This document shows, in pieces, positions 47,296 through 57,204 of a stretch of 64,000 bases of DNA (the first letter of the stretch is position 1; every line of letters begins with the position of its first letter). The notes beneath the pieces were generated by a model. That model saw only the letters and a list, made by a program, of their open reading frames with translations. It made no database searches and was not told where the DNA came from. Origin of the DNA: Rhodamnia argentea (Eukaryota; Streptophyta; Magnoliopsida; Myrtales; Myrtaceae); contig NC_063155.1 in assembly GCF_020921035.1 (NCBI RefSeq), forward strand, positions 23,553,294-23,617,293, in the 5' to 3' direction. The translations under genes were made by a program, and so were the position numbers.

Positions 47296-48555
47296 ATGTT
47301 GCGTTTGATCGTTCGGATAAAACTCAGAATATGATATGTTTTATCATATCATGTATTTGGTAGATATTTAGAACAAGATAAAGGGAGATAAAATAGTCCT
47401 AGGGGTGAGATAGAGCCAAATAGGATTTCTCTTATCTATTGCTCAAGCCACCTCCTCTCCGTCGCACCCTATCCGCCTCTCCGCCACGCCCTATCCGCCT
47501 TTCCGGTGGAGGTGCTAGTGGTGGCCCAATTTGGTTCATCTTCCTTTTCTTTGGCCCCATCAACTCCACCGTCAAATCATCCTCGTCAGCTTCACATTCT
47601 ATATTTCTTTTTATGTTGAGAACTATTTTAATTTGTTCTTGGATGTCTTAGAATCTCAAAACTGAATCAAGGCGCTCCGTTCAGCATTTCAATGATGGTA
47701 CAAGCAACGTTCCATATATCAATAGCAAAAACAATCTCAGGACTTGTCTTCTTCTTTGTCATAGATCCCTCCAGGACCTGCATGATAATTTGAAATATGA
47801 CATCAAAGTTTGCACTTGCATGGAACATGAGCTTGAAATAGATTAAGGTATGCTACCTCCGGAGCCATCGAATAAGGACTACCCTTCAGAGAGAGAATGG
47901 AAACCTGTCCTGTGAACTTTATACAAGCTTGAGTTAGCATACAAGCAACTAAAAAAGTTGATGCAGTGAACTTCCATGATGCTACCCATGGAATGCAAAG
48001 GTGGTGCCCTTCCATCCACGACAGCACCTATTTTTACTTTGGTTATGTTTTTTAATCCCTTGAATTTTGCTGAATCCAACCACCCGGGTTGCACACCTTT
48101 CCTAAAAACCAAGTTTTCTACATGTCAATTAAATTTCCCCAAAACTTGTAATTTCCTAATTATTCTTTCTATGGATAATATATTTTCTCATTGCGAAATG
48201 GATTGAGCAATACAATATTTTATTTTAATATTTATTTTATGCTACTTATGCTACTATGTCTTAGAATCACAGTAGCTCCCGGTGGCCGTCCCCTCGAGCT
48301 CCAACTCGACGGCCCCTGCGAGTGAGCGGAGATCCACCGCATCGACTCCCAAGAAGAGCCTCCGATGGTACAAGCAAGAATCATTATATTGATACCCAGT
48401 TTCTTCCAAATAATAAATAGAATAGGATATAAAGATATCCTACTTTGAATCCACATTTTATCAAATGGAAGATAGGATATGATTAAATCCTCGAATTTCT
48501 TATCCTAATTTATCCAGTCCTATCCCGACTAGAAATGCGGATGGCCAAATGCTTG
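47296..48555. mobile_element. Possible TIR element carrying the MAPKKK fragment
   Basis: The left edge (GCGTTTGATCGTTCGGAT) and the complement of the right edge (GCATTTGGCCATCCGCAT) are similar at 12 or 13 of 18 positions. They bracket the MAPKKK fragment and its flank. In copy 1 the left edge is missing (block starts at about 15,540). This would fit a gene-capturing (Pack-type) element, but no target-site duplication was found. Confidence 0.35.
47640..47925 (-). pseudogene. MAPKKK kinase-domain fragment (copy 2)
   Basis: This copy is clearer than the one at 15660. It reads LSLKGSPYSMAPEV (subdomain VIII; normally PYWMAPEV) followed by a donor GT at 47855-47856. A second piece (47655-47780) reads TSPEIVFAIDIWNVACTIIEM, then a stop after NGAP. 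It comes from a MEKK-type MAPKKK. No other kinase subdomains are seen nearby. Confidence 0.72.
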
Positions 48556-48769
48556 ATCCGGCCTCTTTCAAAAGACATCAATTGAAGACCTTCACTTACC
48601 TCCTAAGAAAAATTTGAAAAGGAAACAACAGCTCCACCTTGAAATGATAGATTTGCCAGTTTTACATGAGTACAAATTCTCATATGCTTCCAAGTTTATG
48701 CGTACACATAATTCAAATTTAAGAGAAGATGGCTATCTTTTAAGACTATATAATCAAGGGTTAATACCA

Positions 48770-49205
48770 TCAAAAATCCTAAATTGATACATTTGTGGTA
48801 AATTTAATATTAACTAATATTTTGATCACAAAAAATCTCAAACTGGTATACCAGTAACAAATTTACCTCAAACTAATTTTCTAACCATGGAAAATCTCAA
48901 ACCGATATGCTCGTGAAAAATTTACCCTTCGTTTGTTTTCGTTAAATTGGGTTAATTCCAAGAAAAACTTCAAACTAATATACTTATCACAAACGAAGGG
49001 TAAAAACCCTAACTTGATACACCCGTCAACCGCCACTTGTCATCCAACTTAGTAATTTAATAGTAAAATTTAACGAAAATTAACGAACGATAAATTTATC
49101 ACAGGAGTATCAATTTAAGATTTTTTATGGTCAAAATATTAATTTTGGATAAATTTACTATAGATATATCAGTTTGGAATTTTTTGTGGTATTAATTTTA
49201 TAATA
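48770..49205. mobile_element. Foldback MITE upstream of P450 (copy 2)
   Basis: Counterpart of 16801-17245, with the same inverted arms. Confidence 0.6.
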
Positions 49206-49509
49206 AATTACAATGACGCACAATTAACAAACGACTCAAGACATTTTCTTAAAAGTCAGTAGGAAAAGAAGGCGAATGGGGCGCCATTGACCGACCAACT
49301 CATGTCATAAAAAAAACTACCATCAACTTCTGTCACCCAATGGCAAAAGGCCAAGTGGTAATGAACTCCAATAATTGTAAACCTAACCTTATCCACAAAT
49401 ACTATATTCTATGGGAATGATAAAGAACTCCAATAATTGCCGCATTAAAAGGCGTAAAACACGCAAAGTCCACTTTGATACTGTATAAATAAAAAAAAAA
49501 TACTGTTCT

Positions 49510-49632
49510 GACAGTCTCTAAAAAATAATATAATATCAATTATAAATTCACATATCATCGTATCGTGTCGTAGTATATTTTGTATAAATTGAAAGACCGT
49601 CGACTATCAAGCTAGTAATTTCATTATAAATA
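49510..49632 (+). promoter_or_regulatory. TE-end remnant and TATA box of P450 (copy 2)
   Basis: TATAAATA at 49625-49632 lies 107 bp before the ATG. Just upstream, 49510-49622 matches the right end of the TIR element at 55905-56672 ('taatataatatcaa...aattcacat', ending 'agctagtaattt'). The 17766 gene has the same arrangement with an internal deletion. Confidence 0.5.
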
Positions 49633-49738
49633 GTCATATGCAAATGCCAACTTCATCGATGCCGTCACTCGATTGACATTTCCTATCAAAAACATTGCTC
49701 TCCCCAGTTCCTTGTTGAAGCAAAGTGAGAGAAAAGCC

Positions 49739-51650
49739 ATGGAAGCCTGGACACTAGTCCCGGGCTTAGCTCTCCTCCTCCTCCTCCTGCTCGCCGTCAT
49801 CAAGCTACTCAAACCCAAAGCCACCCACCCCAACCTCCCTCCGGGGAGCTTCGGCTGGCCAGTCATCGGCGAGAGCCTCGAGTTCCTCCGCTGCCAACGC
49901 GGCGGGCACCCGGAGAAGTTCATCCAGGACCGCATGAGCAAGTACAACTCCCCCGTGTTCAGGACCTCGGTGCTCGGGGAGCCGATGGCCGTCCTTTACG
50001 GGCCGGCGGGGAACAAGTTCCTGTTCTCCAACGAGGGCAAGAAGGTGGCGCTGTGGTGGCCGAGCTCGGTCGGGAAGCTGATGGGGAGGTGCCTCGTCTC
50101 CAAGGTCGGGGACGAGGCGAGGTCGGACAAGAAGATGCTCATGAGCTTCTTCAACCCGGAGGCGCTCATGAGGATCGTCGGGGTCGTCGATGAGGTGACC
50201 AAGGATCATCTCAGGATTCACTGGGAAGGTATGCGCCTAAAAAGTAGCTGAATCAAAACTCTGCTTGTTTGGGTTGTTCAGAGAAGAGAGAGGAATCCAT
50301 TGCTTACAGATTTTTGAGTTGGAACGTGATATTTCTTCATTGGATACTATCGGGTCCCACTTGGACATGTGGCAGCCATTTAATGGAGTGATTATAGCCC
50401 ACGTGGCATATCTGGCTCACCCAATATTTCTTTAATCAAACATGATATTAAGATAGGCATCTCTGGACATATGCTTGAGCAATTTCTGAACGTTTAATTC
50501 ATCAACTATCTAAATGAATTGCTTATCAAGGCAAAGATCAGCTGGAGGCCTACTCCACCCTTAAGCAGCACACCTTCGACCTCGCGTGCCGTCTGTTCAT
50601 GAGCATCACGGACCCGCAGCTCGTCTCGAGGCTTGCCGACCACTTCCACGTGTTCCTCAGGGGAGTCGTCGACCTCCCCCTCAACGTCCCCGGCACAAAC
50701 TTTTACCGCTCGAAGAAAGCAGCGGATTCCATCAGGAAGGAGCTCCGGGTGTTGGTGAAGCAGCGCCGGGCGGAGCTGGAGAAGAAGACGGCGTCCCCTT
50801 CGCAGGACATCATGACACACCTGATTGCCAATGGGGACGAGAACGGGAAGCTCATGCCCGAGGCGGAGATCATAAACAACATGATGAACCTCCTATTCGC
50901 TGGCCATGATACCTCCAGTTCGACTCTAGTGTTGATCATCAAGTACCTGAGCGAGCTGCCTCATGTACTTGAGAAGGTCGTTGCAGGTTACTTCCCTCTC
51001 CGTCCACGATTTTCCTAGTCACCGTTGCATTTCCATCGGCCTCCATGTACGTACTTAACATTCGCATTCGCCAGAGCAAAGGGAAATCGCGGCATCGAAG
51101 GCGGGAGGAGAGCTTATTCAGTGGGGGGATTTGCAGAAGATGAGATACTCGTGGAACGTCATCTCGGAAGTCATGAGGATGACCGCGCCGGTCTACGGCT
51201 CTTTCCGCGAGGCCCTGGTCGATTTCACGTACGAAGGATATACAATTCCGAAAGGCTGGAAGGTAAAATGCATGCATTCATTCTCTGAAAGCACATCAGA
51301 GGTAGGCAGTAATGCCGGGCTTACTCGTTTATATGTTGGTCTGTCGTGCATAGTTACACTGGAGCGCGTGCACTACGCACGGAGACCCGGACTACCACCC
51401 TAGAGCGCCGACCTTCGATGAGTCAAGGTTCGAGGGATCTGGACCGGCTCCATATTCGTACGTCCCGTTCGGAGGCGGGCCGAGGATGTGTCTAGGGCTC
51501 GAGTTCGCGAGGGTGGAGCTGCTCGTGTTCCTGCACAACCTCGTCAATGGATTTCGATGGAGTCTGGTCAACCCCGATGAGAAAATAATCTACGACCCCA
51601 TGCCTATACCGGTTGGAGGACTTCCCATCCACCTTCGACCTCGCGACTAG
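49739..51650 (+). CDS. CYP716: CYP716-type cytochrome P450, intact, 476 aa (copy 2)
   Basis: The exons are 49739-50228, 50531-50986, 51075-51262 and 51354-51650, with GT-AG junctions and consistent phases. The hydrophobic anchor spans residues about 7-23 and the hinge is [16 protein letters not shown]. The I-helix is FAGHDTSSS, the K-helix EVMRM, the PERF-like motif FDESRFEG and the haem loop [13 protein letters not shown]. It is the sister of the gene at 17766 (about 96% identical protein); introns 2 and 3 have identical lengths and intron 1 differs by one base. Differences include Gly for Asp in IPKGW (the usual family residue), and [13 protein letters not shown] against [13 protein letters not shown] at the C-terminus. 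The function is inferred from the CYP716 family: ER-bound oxidation of a triterpene skeleton, commonly at C-28. An upstream in-frame TTG is not used; the first ATG follows the TATA box. Confidence 0.9.
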
Positions 51651-51944
51651 CTTCTTCTGTCATCTATGAATGACTGCCTGAACGCTTGGCATTCGTATTA
51701 CTCGAAGTCCCTTAATGTTTGTATATCTTACATTTCCCAAAGCTCTCATCCGATTGATTCTATAAAATCTTCAAATCGAACTTTCGTTTAATCAGACTTT
51801 AGAAATTAGTAGAAGAGAAGAAATTAAGCTACAACATTGACTAAACCATCTGTAAAGATAATTATCAATATCGTGCTCTCTCGTTCAAGGAAAGCTAGCC
51901 TATAGAAGGGGGAAATAGATGGAATATACATTGAAAATAAGGAT

Positions 51945-52415
51945 GATTATTTCATTTTTGCTAGTTTAGTTCTAAACCTTTTAATTTTATCAAATAAGTC
52001 GTAAATATTTTCACTTTTGGTCGATTTAGTTCATACGATTAATTCTGGCTAGAAATCGCTAACGTGGATGCCGTTTGTTTTATGTGACATGGCCAATACT
52101 TACGTGGACAAAATTAACAATATTCTTATAGAATTTTAAAATTTTTAATGCTATTTTTATTATCTTTCCTTCTTTTATTTTCTTCTGTATTCCTTCTTTA
52201 CTTTTATTTTCTTTTTTCATTTTTCATTTTCCCTCCATCTTTCACACTATTGATGGCCGGCGAAGGTCATTGGATCGGCGAGGGCAACCCTCGCTGGCCT
52301 AGCGATGGCCACCCTTGCCGGCCATCAACGAAGCCCGGATTTGGCCGGCGGAGGGAAAAAGGGGAAAAGAAAAAAGAAAAGAAGAAAATAAATTCAAAAT
52401 TCAAAAACATGTTAA
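51945..52415. mobile_element. GC-core MITE (family 1) downstream of P450 (copy 2)
   Basis: Counterpart of 19975-20520. Its right end is cut at about 52,417, where a sequence absent from copy 1 begins. Confidence 0.55.
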
Positions 52416-52417
52416 AA

Positions 52418-52486
52418 AATCACATGTTTTTGGATACTTTTTCTGATTGAGGAAGCGGTGCATGAGCTTCTCTTTGTTATATTCGA
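52418..52486. repeat. Direct repeat of about 69 bp, left copy
   Basis: Begins 'aatcacatgtttttggata' and is repeated with few changes at 54636-54703. The pair brackets about 2.15 kb that is missing from copy 1. Confidence 0.75.
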
Positions 52487-52908
52487 GATGCATGTTCAAA
52501 ACTTTTGTCTGTTTTGCAATCAAATACCTAATTTTTTTAATATTCAATCAAGCATCTCAACGTTTTGAATTGTGGTCAATGCTATGCCTCCACTAAATTG
52601 AATGTTATGTCACTTGGTTTTTTGTTGGGACATGAACCTCCACGTCAATTTATTTTTTTCCATATAAGCAAAAATAACCTTTTCTTTGTTCTTTTGCCTT
52701 TTGTTTCTTTTTTCCTCCTCCTTCTTCGTTGAAGCCGCTGCTCTCTACTTGGGTTAATCTGCAAACTGAAGTCTGCAATGGTGTGGATGGAGCTTAAAGA
52801 GCAGCCATGGCTGTCAAGGGAGAGAGAGATGTGGAAGGCAACGAGCCTCACAATCATTAATTTTCGCCAACCTGGGCAATACTTTTCCACGAAAGTGTCC
52901 ATGTCAAC

Positions 52909-53871
52909 TAGAGATGTTAAATGGGTGGGTCGGGTCGGATCAAATATGGTCCGACCCATCCCGACCCGTCTAACCCGTTTTGACCCATATTTGATGACTC
53001 ATACCCGACCCGACCCAACCCGCAACCGACCCATATCCGATCCAACCCGTTTTGACTCATATTACGAAAAAAAAACACACAAATATTCAAGAAAAACTTA
53101 TACAACTCATTTAACCTATTTTAAACTCTTCACATATATGTATTACTAGAAAAAAAAAATTCACATCAAATAAAAAATAAATTAAATGATAAAAAAAATT
53201 AGAAAATAAAATAAAAATGATGTTACTAAAATACTTTCATGCAATAAAAATCTAGTGAATTTTTAATATTTTATTTTATTTTTCTTTTTTAATATTTTAA
53301 AAAAATATTCAAATTTTTTATTATTAAAAAAATTATTTTTATTTCATTTTGCTTTCATTTTTCTACGACAACCTGCCGCGGCGGCGGCGGTGGCTTACGG
53401 CTAGGGGGATTTATGCAGGTCGAAGAAGAGTGCATAACTAGTTAGCAACATGGAAAGATGCTATCTCTCTTCGAACAGTAAGGTAAAAAGAAAGGATATA
53501 TATATGTTTTGGGACTGAGTGGGACAGTGCATGGGGAATTCGTGGGTGGTCCCACATTCGTGACGAGCGCCAATCGATTGTTTTTTGAGAAAAGTTCAAT
53601 GTGGACGAGGGAAGGAGAGGCGAATCGAGAGCACACGTCTGAAGCGCACGCTAAGCTTAAACACCTGGAATTTTCCTTCCTTTTTTATGGATAAAAAATG
53701 GGTTCTATATGGGTACTATGTGTAACCCATTTTTTACCCGACCCATTAGATTTTACTTCAATTTTTTGGACCCATTTTTACTAGGCCCTCTAAAAAACTA
53801 ACAGCCTATATTGAACCCATTTCTTTTAAATATGGGTCAAATATGGGTCATGGACCCATATTGACAGCTAT
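52909..53871. mobile_element. hAT-like TIR element, about 960 bp
   Basis: The left end (TAGAGATGTTAAATGGG) and the complement of the right end (TATAGCTGTCAATATGGG) are inverted repeats. The inner flanks are made of 'gacccgacccg'/'gggtcgggt' and 'acccatatttga' units. The core is AT-rich with no transposase. Ends of this type are common in non-autonomous plant hAT elements. A clear 8-bp duplication was not found. Confidence 0.6.
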
Positions 53872-54635
53872 AAATTGTCAACATAACTAAGGTCGACAGT
53901 GCCACATCAGGGTGAAAAAACGAGGAAGAAAAAAGGGTGAAGGGGCTGAACTTTAAAAAAAAAAAGAAAGAAAAGAAAGAAAGAACAGAGGAGCGACAGA
54001 GGCTGGTGGAAGTGGTGTGTTTTGCCTGCGAAAGAAGATAACAGGGAGGGGAGAGAGAGGATTTGGTGAACTAAAACAAGAACAGAGAAAAATAGAAGAA
54101 GAATCAGAGGATCTAGCCGATAGGAAGCAATACTTCAAATCGCTGAGATAAGTTCCAAGAGAGCTATGCACCGGGTATTCCTACCATTTTCTCTTATGAA
54201 TTATTCTGATAACTCCTCCTTTCGTCTCACCTAATTCCGGATATGAGTTAACTATAATAGCTATAGGGTGTCCGCGATTAATCAGTTCTTAACATGAATT
54301 AGTCTTTTTGGACTCTTAATTAAAACATTGGAAGGGAATTGCTATCATCTTTCTAAAAGGAGGGGGAAAAAAGCACCAGACTCTTCGGACATCAAACCGA
54401 GTGATTCGTAGATGAGTGAAGCTCGAATCGACATGTTGAAACTTGGATTTTAACTGCCATGACCATCAAAACTCTAATCTCTAGTCATTTCGATTTCTCA
54501 TTGGTCATCTTTCGCTTCCTCGTCAATAATCTGTTCAGAAAATTACCTCGAGAAGCAAGCATTTTGGAGTCCTTGATTAGGTCGAGGACTATGCTAGATT
54601 TACATTTTCAAATTCGATAGTGCAGTATGGTTAAT
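53872..54635. other. No gene seen
   Basis: Purine-rich stretch (53935-54060), then AT-rich sequence, with no recognisable coding region. It belongs to the 2.15-kb segment present only in copy 2. Confidence 0.5.
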
Positions 54636-54703
54636 AATCACATGTTTTTGGATAATTTTTCGGATTGAGGAAGCGGTGCATAAGCTTTTCTTTGTTATAT
54701 AAG
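54636..54703. repeat. Direct repeat of about 69 bp, right copy
   Basis: Partner of 52418-52486. Confidence 0.75.
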
Positions 54704-55019
54704 AGCACGCTTGCACATTTGGAGATTTGCAATTGTCTTCCGTCAATCGTATGTCGTGGGTTGATATTTTCCGAATCAGAGACAAGTCTAGTGTTCAATG
54801 GGCCACAACACCAGCCAAGCCTTTTTCTCGGTAGATCATTCCCCATGAGAGAATTGCGGATTTCATCATCATCATCATACTCCATTTGACTCGGACATCC
54901 AAGCCAATCGCTTAATGAAAAAATACAAATCACATTAGCGCAACAGCTCGTACATCATCATACATCATAAGAGCCATATTAACTCCCGACCAACTCGTGT
55001 ACTGAAGCACCGAGACTCC
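54704..55019. other. Unassigned; one minus-strand open frame
   Basis: A 100-codon minus-strand frame overlaps this stretch (54631-54933) and contains an acidic run (DDDDEIRNSL). It has no domain I recognise and no supporting context. It extends through one of the direct repeats, which argues against a real gene. Confidence 0.3.
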
Positions 55020-55515
55020 TCAAGAGTGCACGCGTCGGTGTCGGACACCGACACGCTCGGACACGCGCCCGACATGCATCCGATATGCAGTCAACCCATG
55101 TCGCATTCTCGACACTCGGTCAACGTGACCGATGCTCTATCGATATGTGTGTCGATACTACACTTGATCCTACACTTGATCCTAGGCAAGAGGCTGAGAA
55201 AAAAAAAATCTGCAAATAGAATTTGCTGCTCGTTCACGAATCCCTCCCTAGAATTGCACGAATCGAGTAGACTTTTTTGCTCCTCCTGATTCATATGGCT
55301 GTTTGGATTTTGGGACATCTTTTTGTAACCTCATGGAAATCTTTTTAGTCAAATACTTATTGTGATTCAGCTATTGCATAGGAAACTTAATTGGTCGGGT
55401 TTCATTTATTATTTATATATATAATATTTAATATACAACGTGTCGAAAAATTTTATTTTTTTAAAATGATGTGTCGGCGTGTCATGTCGCGTCGTGTCGC
55501 ATATCGATATCCGTG
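55020..55515. mobile_element. TIR element with 'gtgtcgg' ends (copy 2)
   Basis: The left end (55020-55140) is rich in 'gtgtcggacacc' units and the right end (55435-55515) carries inverted 'cgtgtcggcgtgtc' units ending 'atatcgatatccgtgctacc'. The middle matches 20690-20920 of copy 1. Confidence 0.5.
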
Positions 55516-55904
55516 CTACCTAGATTGGAGGCGTACCACATCTTTAGAAATCATCTTCGATGAAATTCATTCCATGTGAGGCAGGGTCGTTGGCACATTT
55601 CCAACCTATGACCATGTACTGTTTTATGTCCAGCTGGATTTGCACCACTTGTCCAAAATCCAACCAATCTGAAAAGAACACTCTTTGTCCCCTCACCGTC
55701 TCACCGAACAGATCCAGACCTGACCAAGATGCTCATAGACTCCCGCCGCCTCCTCGAGTTGTTCCGAATCTTTCGACATGGCGATGTCCGGAGCTTCAAT
55801 AAAATCATATTAGACCGACCAGCTCATATAGCTATCATGCACCTAAATTTTCGACATAGGTTTGTTTATTTTTTACTAAATTTGATCCTATTTGCATCTT
55901 GAAA

Positions 55905-56672
55905 GTTTCTTACATGACAGCCTGATAGTATTATCAGTTATTTTTTGTCACACGATCTCCCAATCGATCAGTATTTTATGCAAAACACGGAATGTCAGTG
56001 TGTGAATCTACAATAGATACGGAAGATCTAGTGGACAAACATTTGCATTTATAGTACTCACGACATAACCTCTTGAGAGCCGTTCTTCTGCAGGTTCAGC
56101 CATGTTTCTATATCTTCGAGGATTTTGGTCAGTTGCTCCTTTAAAATCGCGCGTTGATCTCTCGCACTTGGTGGCTGCTGAGTTGACTTCATCCTTCGCC
56201 CACGATTTGCTGGATTTCATCGCCCTATCCACCGGTGATTTCAAATATGAACATTATCACTGAGTATTGGCACCTCCTAGACATCCAATCTTTACTTGGC
56301 ATCTCAATCGGTAGCTCATCGATCTCTTTAATCGGTATCCTTGCCGACTCAACAATCATCGACCATATGCTATCGTGCATCAACAATTGATTCGTAGTCA
56401 ACAATGTATATTAAAATCGACAACTCTTACAATCACCGGCAATGGGTCTCGTGTCAAGTGTTGATAACCAAATATCGCCTACTCATGTCGACTACCCGGT
56501 TAATTTTTAAGGGAAATGCTTTCCTGCAGTTACTATAAAAAATGATATAATCTCAACCGTAGATTCACATACCATCGGTGCATGTTTTGCGTAAAACGTT
56601 CATTGATTGGAAGATCGTGTAGTTAGAAATAACCGACAGCATCTTGTCGGATTATCGGGCTAGCAATTCCTC
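55905..56672. mobile_element. TIR element upstream of divergent P450 (copy 2)
   Basis: Counterpart of 21400-22165. Ends carry 'cacgatctcccaatcgatca' at left and the complement of 'gatcttccaatcaatgaacg' at right. A minus-strand open stretch (56008-56244) has no recognised domain and may be captured sequence. Confidence 0.6.
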
Positions 56673-57204
56673 AAACAAAACAAAATATGTTATCTTTTAG
56701 TTATCTTTTATCTCATGCACTATATAACGGTAGTTTTTAGATGCGTGTAGTTTCCAGATGATTGTCGTCAATTGAACTTCGCCATTACATCTTTACGTTT
56801 TTCAACTTGAATTCTGGTCAAATTTGTGTATTTTTGGTTCTGTTTGAAGTGAAGTTGACGATTTCCTTATATACCCATGATATTTTCTATCCGAAATCGC
56901 CACAAAAACTTGTCTCCTCTATATAAAATAGAAGAATGTCTTTCGATTGTGAATTCCGACGAAACAAATCCTTTTACCGTTAATGGGTTAGTCGTCAAAG
57001 ACGAATCCGTGTCCATCTGCGGGACGATTTACGACGAATTGCTCACTGCTAAATCAACTGCAGCATTTTTTGCAAGACACAAACATCGTTCCAGTACTAT
57101 GTTTGGCCCTTATAGTCAACTTAAGTTAGGTAGGTTGATCTAATTAATAGGGTTTTCCACGTTATAAGGAGAGACGCTGCGCAACCCATTTGAACATCCC
57201 CATC
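56673..57204 (+). promoter_or_regulatory. Upstream region of divergent P450
   Basis: Non-coding, with a TATA-like GTTATAAGGAG at about 57161-57171, some 35-40 bp before the ATG, so any 5' UTR would be very short. An alternative TATA-like run (tctatataaaata) lies at about 56918-56930. Confidence 0.4.

Noticed and set aside
54631..54933. 100-codon minus-strand frame with an acidic run
   Set aside because: It starts without promoter context, runs through a direct repeat and has no recognisable homology.
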